Below are positions 5,847-7,403 of a DNA stretch of 7,403 nucleotides, piece after piece. The stretch comes from an uncultured Acinetobacter sp. GTDB taxonomy: Bacteria > Pseudomonadota > Gammaproteobacteria > Pseudomonadales > Moraxellaceae. Where the stretch lies: contig CAAGMP010000299.1 in NCBI GenBank assembly GCA_900771065.1, positions 1 to 7,403 of the forward strand, given 5' to 3'. The position numbers and the translations under genes were made by a program. A model generated the notes under the pieces. It made no database searches and was not told the DNA's origin. It was given only the letters and a program-made list of their open reading frames with translations. Position 1 is the first letter of the stretch, and the number at the start of each line of letters is the position of its first letter.

Positions 5847-6704
5847 ATGCAACTTGTTTCTTTACCACATCAAATTTTAAAGTGTGGAAATCATAATTTA
5901 GATTTATCCCAACCGCATGTTATGGGCATTTTAAACGTCACACCAGATTCTTTTAGTGATGGAGGGTTACATCATCAAAAACATGATGCGGTCAATAAAG
6001 CACTGCAAATGATTGCTGAAGGAGCCACTATTATTGATATTGGGGGAGAGTCGACGCGTCCGGGTGCGGCTGAAGTGAGTTTACAACAAGAAATAGATCG
6101 CGTAATTCCTGTTGTCGAAGCGTTAGCACAACAAAATGAACAAGTTATTATTTCAATTGATACATCGCAACCTCAAGTCATTCAAGAAGCAGTTCGTGCA
6201 GGTGCGCATATTTGGAATGATGTACGTGCTTTAACGCGCCCAAATGCGTTGCAAACAGCAGCGCTTTTAAATATTCCTGTAGTGATTATGCATATGCGTG
6301 GTGAGCCAACAACCATGAATGATTTGGATCAATATGATGATGTCACTCAAGATGTTATGATGGAATTACAGCAGCGTATTGATGCCGCGTTGGCTGCTGG
6401 AATTCACGCTCACAATATTATTGTTGATCCTGGTTTTGGTTTTGCAAAAAATGCAGCGCAAAACTTTAAATTGCTGAATGAATTGTATGTATTAAATCGG
6501 TTAGGTTATCCAATTTTATCGGCACTTTCACGTAAACGTTTCATTGGTGAGGCATTACAAGGTATTCCTGCACCACAGCGTGTGATTGGCTCAGTAACGG
6601 GGCATTTATTGAGTATTCAACAAGGTGCTTCAATTGTACGTGCTCATGACGTGAAAGCGACGGTAGAAGCTATTCAAGTTTGGCAAGCGATGCAACAACA
6701 TTAA
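5847..6704 (+). CDS. folP: Dihydropteroate synthase
   Basis: FolP condenses 6-hydroxymethyl-dihydropterin pyrophosphate with p-aminobenzoate to give dihydropteroate in folate synthesis, and is the sulfonamide target. With the ATG at 5847 the protein is 285 residues (E. coli 282). It is a TIM barrel with GILNVTPDSFSDGG (27-40), IDIGGESTRPGA (63-74), SIDTSQ (103-108), WNDVRAL (123-129), VIMHMRG (146-152), IIVDPGFGFAKN (191-202), ALSRKRFIG (226-234) and the closing IVRAHDV (263-269). A longer in-frame start, TTG at 5817, lies inside the terminator stem; the ATG has GGAG (5834-5837) 9 nt upstream and gives the family length, so I choose it. F36 and P72 correspond to E. coli F28 and P64, both wild type, and there is no insertion at either loop, so no sulfonamide-resistance change is evident. 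In E. coli glmM follows folP; here it does not. Confidence 0.97.
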   Translation: MQLVSLPHQILKCGNHNLDLSQPHVMGILNVTPDSFSDGGLHHQKHDAVNKALQMIAEGATIIDIGGESTRPGAAEVSLQQEIDRVIPVVEALAQQNEQVIISIDTSQPQVIQEAVRAGAHIWNDVRALTRPNALQTAALLNIPVVIMHMRGEPTTMNDLDQYDDVTQDVMMELQQRIDAALAAGIHAHNIIVDPGFGFAKNAAQNFKLLNELYVLNRLGYPILSALSRKRFIGEALQGIPAPQRVIGSVTGHLLSIQQGASIVRAHDVKATVEAIQVWQAMQQH

Positions 6705-6708
6705 AAAT

Positions 6709-6737
6709 TTGGTTAAATAATTATTCTGTGATATATA
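6709..6737 (+). promoter_or_regulatory. Candidate promoter of the DUF5713 gene
   Basis: TTGGTT (6709-6714) is followed after 17 nt by TATATA (6732-6737). TGA directly before the latter supplies an extended -10 element. A start near 6744 would leave a 19-nt leader. The hexamers are imperfect, so this is a moderate candidate. Confidence 0.45.
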
Positions 6738-6762
6738 GGCTTGCTTGAATTTTCCCATTTAA

Positions 6763-7086
6763 ATGATGATTATGTTTGCCGATTTACTCCTACCTATGTT
6801 TGATGATGAATATTATCCAGATATTTTAGTTGCTGAGATTCAGCAGCTAATTGAAAGATTTGCGAAAAATATTTCGAAATCGGTACTTTCATCTGATGAA
6901 ATTTATCATTTTGCCAATGAAACTGTGGCTCAAATTAATTTAATGAAGCCACAGTTTGAAGATTTGGATTCGTCTTTAGATGATGCTGCAACCGATTTTA
7001 TTGCAGAAGCGATGATGCAAGTCAGCCAAGAATTTGGTTATTTTGATTTAGAAGCAGAAGCCTTAGTTGCAAATCGAGAGTGGTAA
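6763..7086 (+). CDS. DUF5713 family protein of unknown function
   Basis: A 107-residue acidic protein that I recognise as DUF5713. Supporting features are the opening MFDDEYYPDILV (12-23), where the family has a D-x-Y-F/Y-P-x-x-L-V pattern, a central helix with ANETVAQIN (51-59) and FEDLDSSLDDAATDFIAE (65-82), where the family reads dSEiETaARe-like, then FGYFDLEAEALVANREW (91-107) with the conserved terminal REW. It is predicted to be mostly helical, cytosolic, and without a signal peptide or catalytic motif. The start is uncertain: ATG at 6763, 6766 or 6772 are all in frame and none has a good Shine-Dalgarno. It stands alone between folP (58 nt upstream) and a tRNA gene facing it, with its own promoter candidate and terminator. 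No function is known to me. Confidence 0.85.
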   Translation: MMIMFADLLLPMFDDEYYPDILVAEIQQLIERFAKNISKSVLSSDEIYHFANETVAQINLMKPQFEDLDSSLDDAATDFIAEAMMQVSQEFGYFDLEAEALVANREW

Positions 7087-7102
7087 GCCACTCTTTTTTT
7101 TT
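7077..7102 (+). terminator. Intrinsic terminator overlapping the DUF5713 stop codon
   Basis: AGAGTGG (7077-7083) pairs with CCACTCT (7088-7094) around a TAAG loop, and nine T follow (7094-7102). The stop codon TAA (7084-7086) is in the loop, and the last codons of the gene form the left arm. Confidence 0.85.
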
Positions 7103-7108
7103 AGGCAT

Positions 7109-7131
7109 AAAAAAACCAGCTTAGTGCTGGG
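7109..7131 (-). terminator. Terminator of the tRNA-Leu gene
   Basis: On the minus strand CCAGC (7130-7126) and GCTGG (7120-7116) form a 5-bp stem with a 5-nt loop, followed by seven T (7115-7109). It lies about 26 nt beyond the tRNA 3' end. The stem is short but the T run is good, and it faces the plus-strand terminator of the DUF5713 gene. Confidence 0.65.
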
Positions 7132-7141
7132 TATTTTATTT

Positions 7142-7162
7142 GCACCATCTTGAAGATGGTGC
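7142..7162. repeat. 21-nt perfect palindrome across the tRNA 3' end
   Basis: GCACCATCTT (7142-7151) and AAGATGGTGC (7153-7162) are perfect complements around one central base. The right half contains the encoded CCA and the last residues of the tRNA; the left half is the 3' trailer. In the precursor RNA the trailer can fold onto the tRNA end. Confidence 0.85.
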
Positions 7163-7242
7163 CCGAGGCCAGACTCGAACTGGCACGCTTTGTGGGCGGG
7201 GGATTTTAAATCCCCTGTGTCTACCGATTTCACCACTCGGGC
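7157..7242 (-). tRNA. tRNA-Leu (anticodon UAA)
   Basis: Read on the minus strand, the 86-nt gene folds as a class II tRNA. The acceptor arm is GCCCGAG pairing with CTCGGGC, with discriminator A and a genome-encoded CCA (7159-7157). The D arm carries GGTGAAATCGGTAGACAC. The anticodon stem GGGGA/TCCCC encloses the loop TTTAAAA, giving anticodon UAA, which reads UUA and, by wobble, UUG. The long variable arm (about CGCCCACAAAGCGTG) is typical of leucine tRNAs. The T arm is CCAGTTCGAGTCTGG. All stems pair fully, so it looks functional. A good promoter lies just upstream and a terminator downstream, so it is a single-gene transcription unit. Confidence 0.97.
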
Positions 7243-7251
7243 ATGCGCGCC

Positions 7252-7280
7252 ATCATAGATGAGCAGCGAGAACTTGGCAA
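7252..7280 (-). promoter_or_regulatory. tRNA-Leu promoter with GC-rich discriminator
   Basis: On the minus strand TTGCCA (7280-7275) and TATGAT (7257-7252) are 17 nt apart, close to the sigma-70 consensus. The stretch after the -10 is GGCGCGC (7251-7245), a GC-rich discriminator of the kind associated with stringent control of stable RNA promoters. The expected start is near 7245, a few bases before the mature tRNA. Confidence 0.8.
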
Positions 7281-7381
7281 GATGATTTCTTATTATTTGT
7301 TTTATTTTCATGCAATTTAGCCATTAAAATTTAAAAGAAAGTAAAGCTGATGTTATCCGAAGCTTAAATTTCAATAAATTT

Positions 7382-7403
7382 ATGGATTTACAATACTTCG
7401 TCC
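7382..7403 (+). CDS. Possible start of a gene cut by the right edge (LysR-like N-terminus?)
   Basis: An ATG at 7382 opens a frame reading MDLQYFV before the window ends. This resembles the first residues of some LysR-type transcriptional regulators. Seven codons are far too few to be sure, and no Shine-Dalgarno is visible in the AT-rich sequence before it. Confidence 0.2.

Noticed and set aside
5847..6704. Acquired sulfonamide-resistant dihydropteroate synthase (sul type)
   Set aside because: The residues matching E. coli F28 and P64 are wild type, no loop insertion is seen, and the gene sits in its usual place after ftsH with native composition.
7063..7311. 82-codon minus-strand open frame
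   Set aside because: It runs through the tRNA-Leu gene and its promoter and terminator; the product is a translated tRNA, a common false call.

Overview
The window reads as chromosomal DNA of a gammaproteobacterium of the family Moraxellaceae, most probably Acinetobacter. The evidence is the low GC content, the Acinetobacter-like protein sequences (FtsH, FolP, RlmE) and the gene order carB-carA / yhbY <> rlmE-ftsH-folP. This is the gammaproteobacterial block around greA, carAB, yhbY, rlmE, ftsH and folP with local changes. The genus is inferred from recognised sequence style, not from a database search.

Left half, minus strand. From right to left in transcription order: yhbY (CRM-domain ribosome assembly factor), a small DOMON-like protein starting 3 nt after the yhbY stop, then carA and carB (both subunits of carbamoyl-phosphate synthetase; carB runs off the left edge). 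yhbY has a clear extended -10 promoter. A 12-bp perfect inverted repeat follows the DOMON-like gene. carA has its own strong promoter, and its untranslated leader of about 100 nt contains a terminator-like hairpin nested in a longer stem, which looks like an attenuator.

Right half, plus strand. rlmE (23S rRNA 2'-O-methyltransferase) diverges from yhbY. It is followed by ftsH (membrane AAA+ zinc protease) behind a 140-nt gap with its own promoter candidate, an intrinsic terminator, folP (dihydropteroate synthase), and a small DUF5713 protein with its own promoter candidate and a terminator that overlaps its stop codon. Facing these, on the minus strand, is a tRNA-Leu(UAA) gene with encoded CCA, a near-consensus promoter and its own terminator. 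The last 22 nt may begin a further plus-strand gene.

Functionally the window is housekeeping: pyrimidine/arginine precursor supply (carAB), ribosome maturation (yhbY, rlmE), membrane and heat-shock proteolysis (ftsH), folate synthesis (folP) and a leucine tRNA. I found no mobile element, CRISPR array, toxin-antitoxin pair or defence system. The points worth a second look are regulatory or structural: the carA leader, the tRNA trailer that mirrors the tRNA 3' end, the helical-turn direct repeat and minimal upstream ORF at ftsH, and two little-studied small proteins. Start codons corrected or noted: carA and ftsH use TTG, and folP starts at the ATG at 5847 rather than at a longer in-frame TTG inside the terminator.
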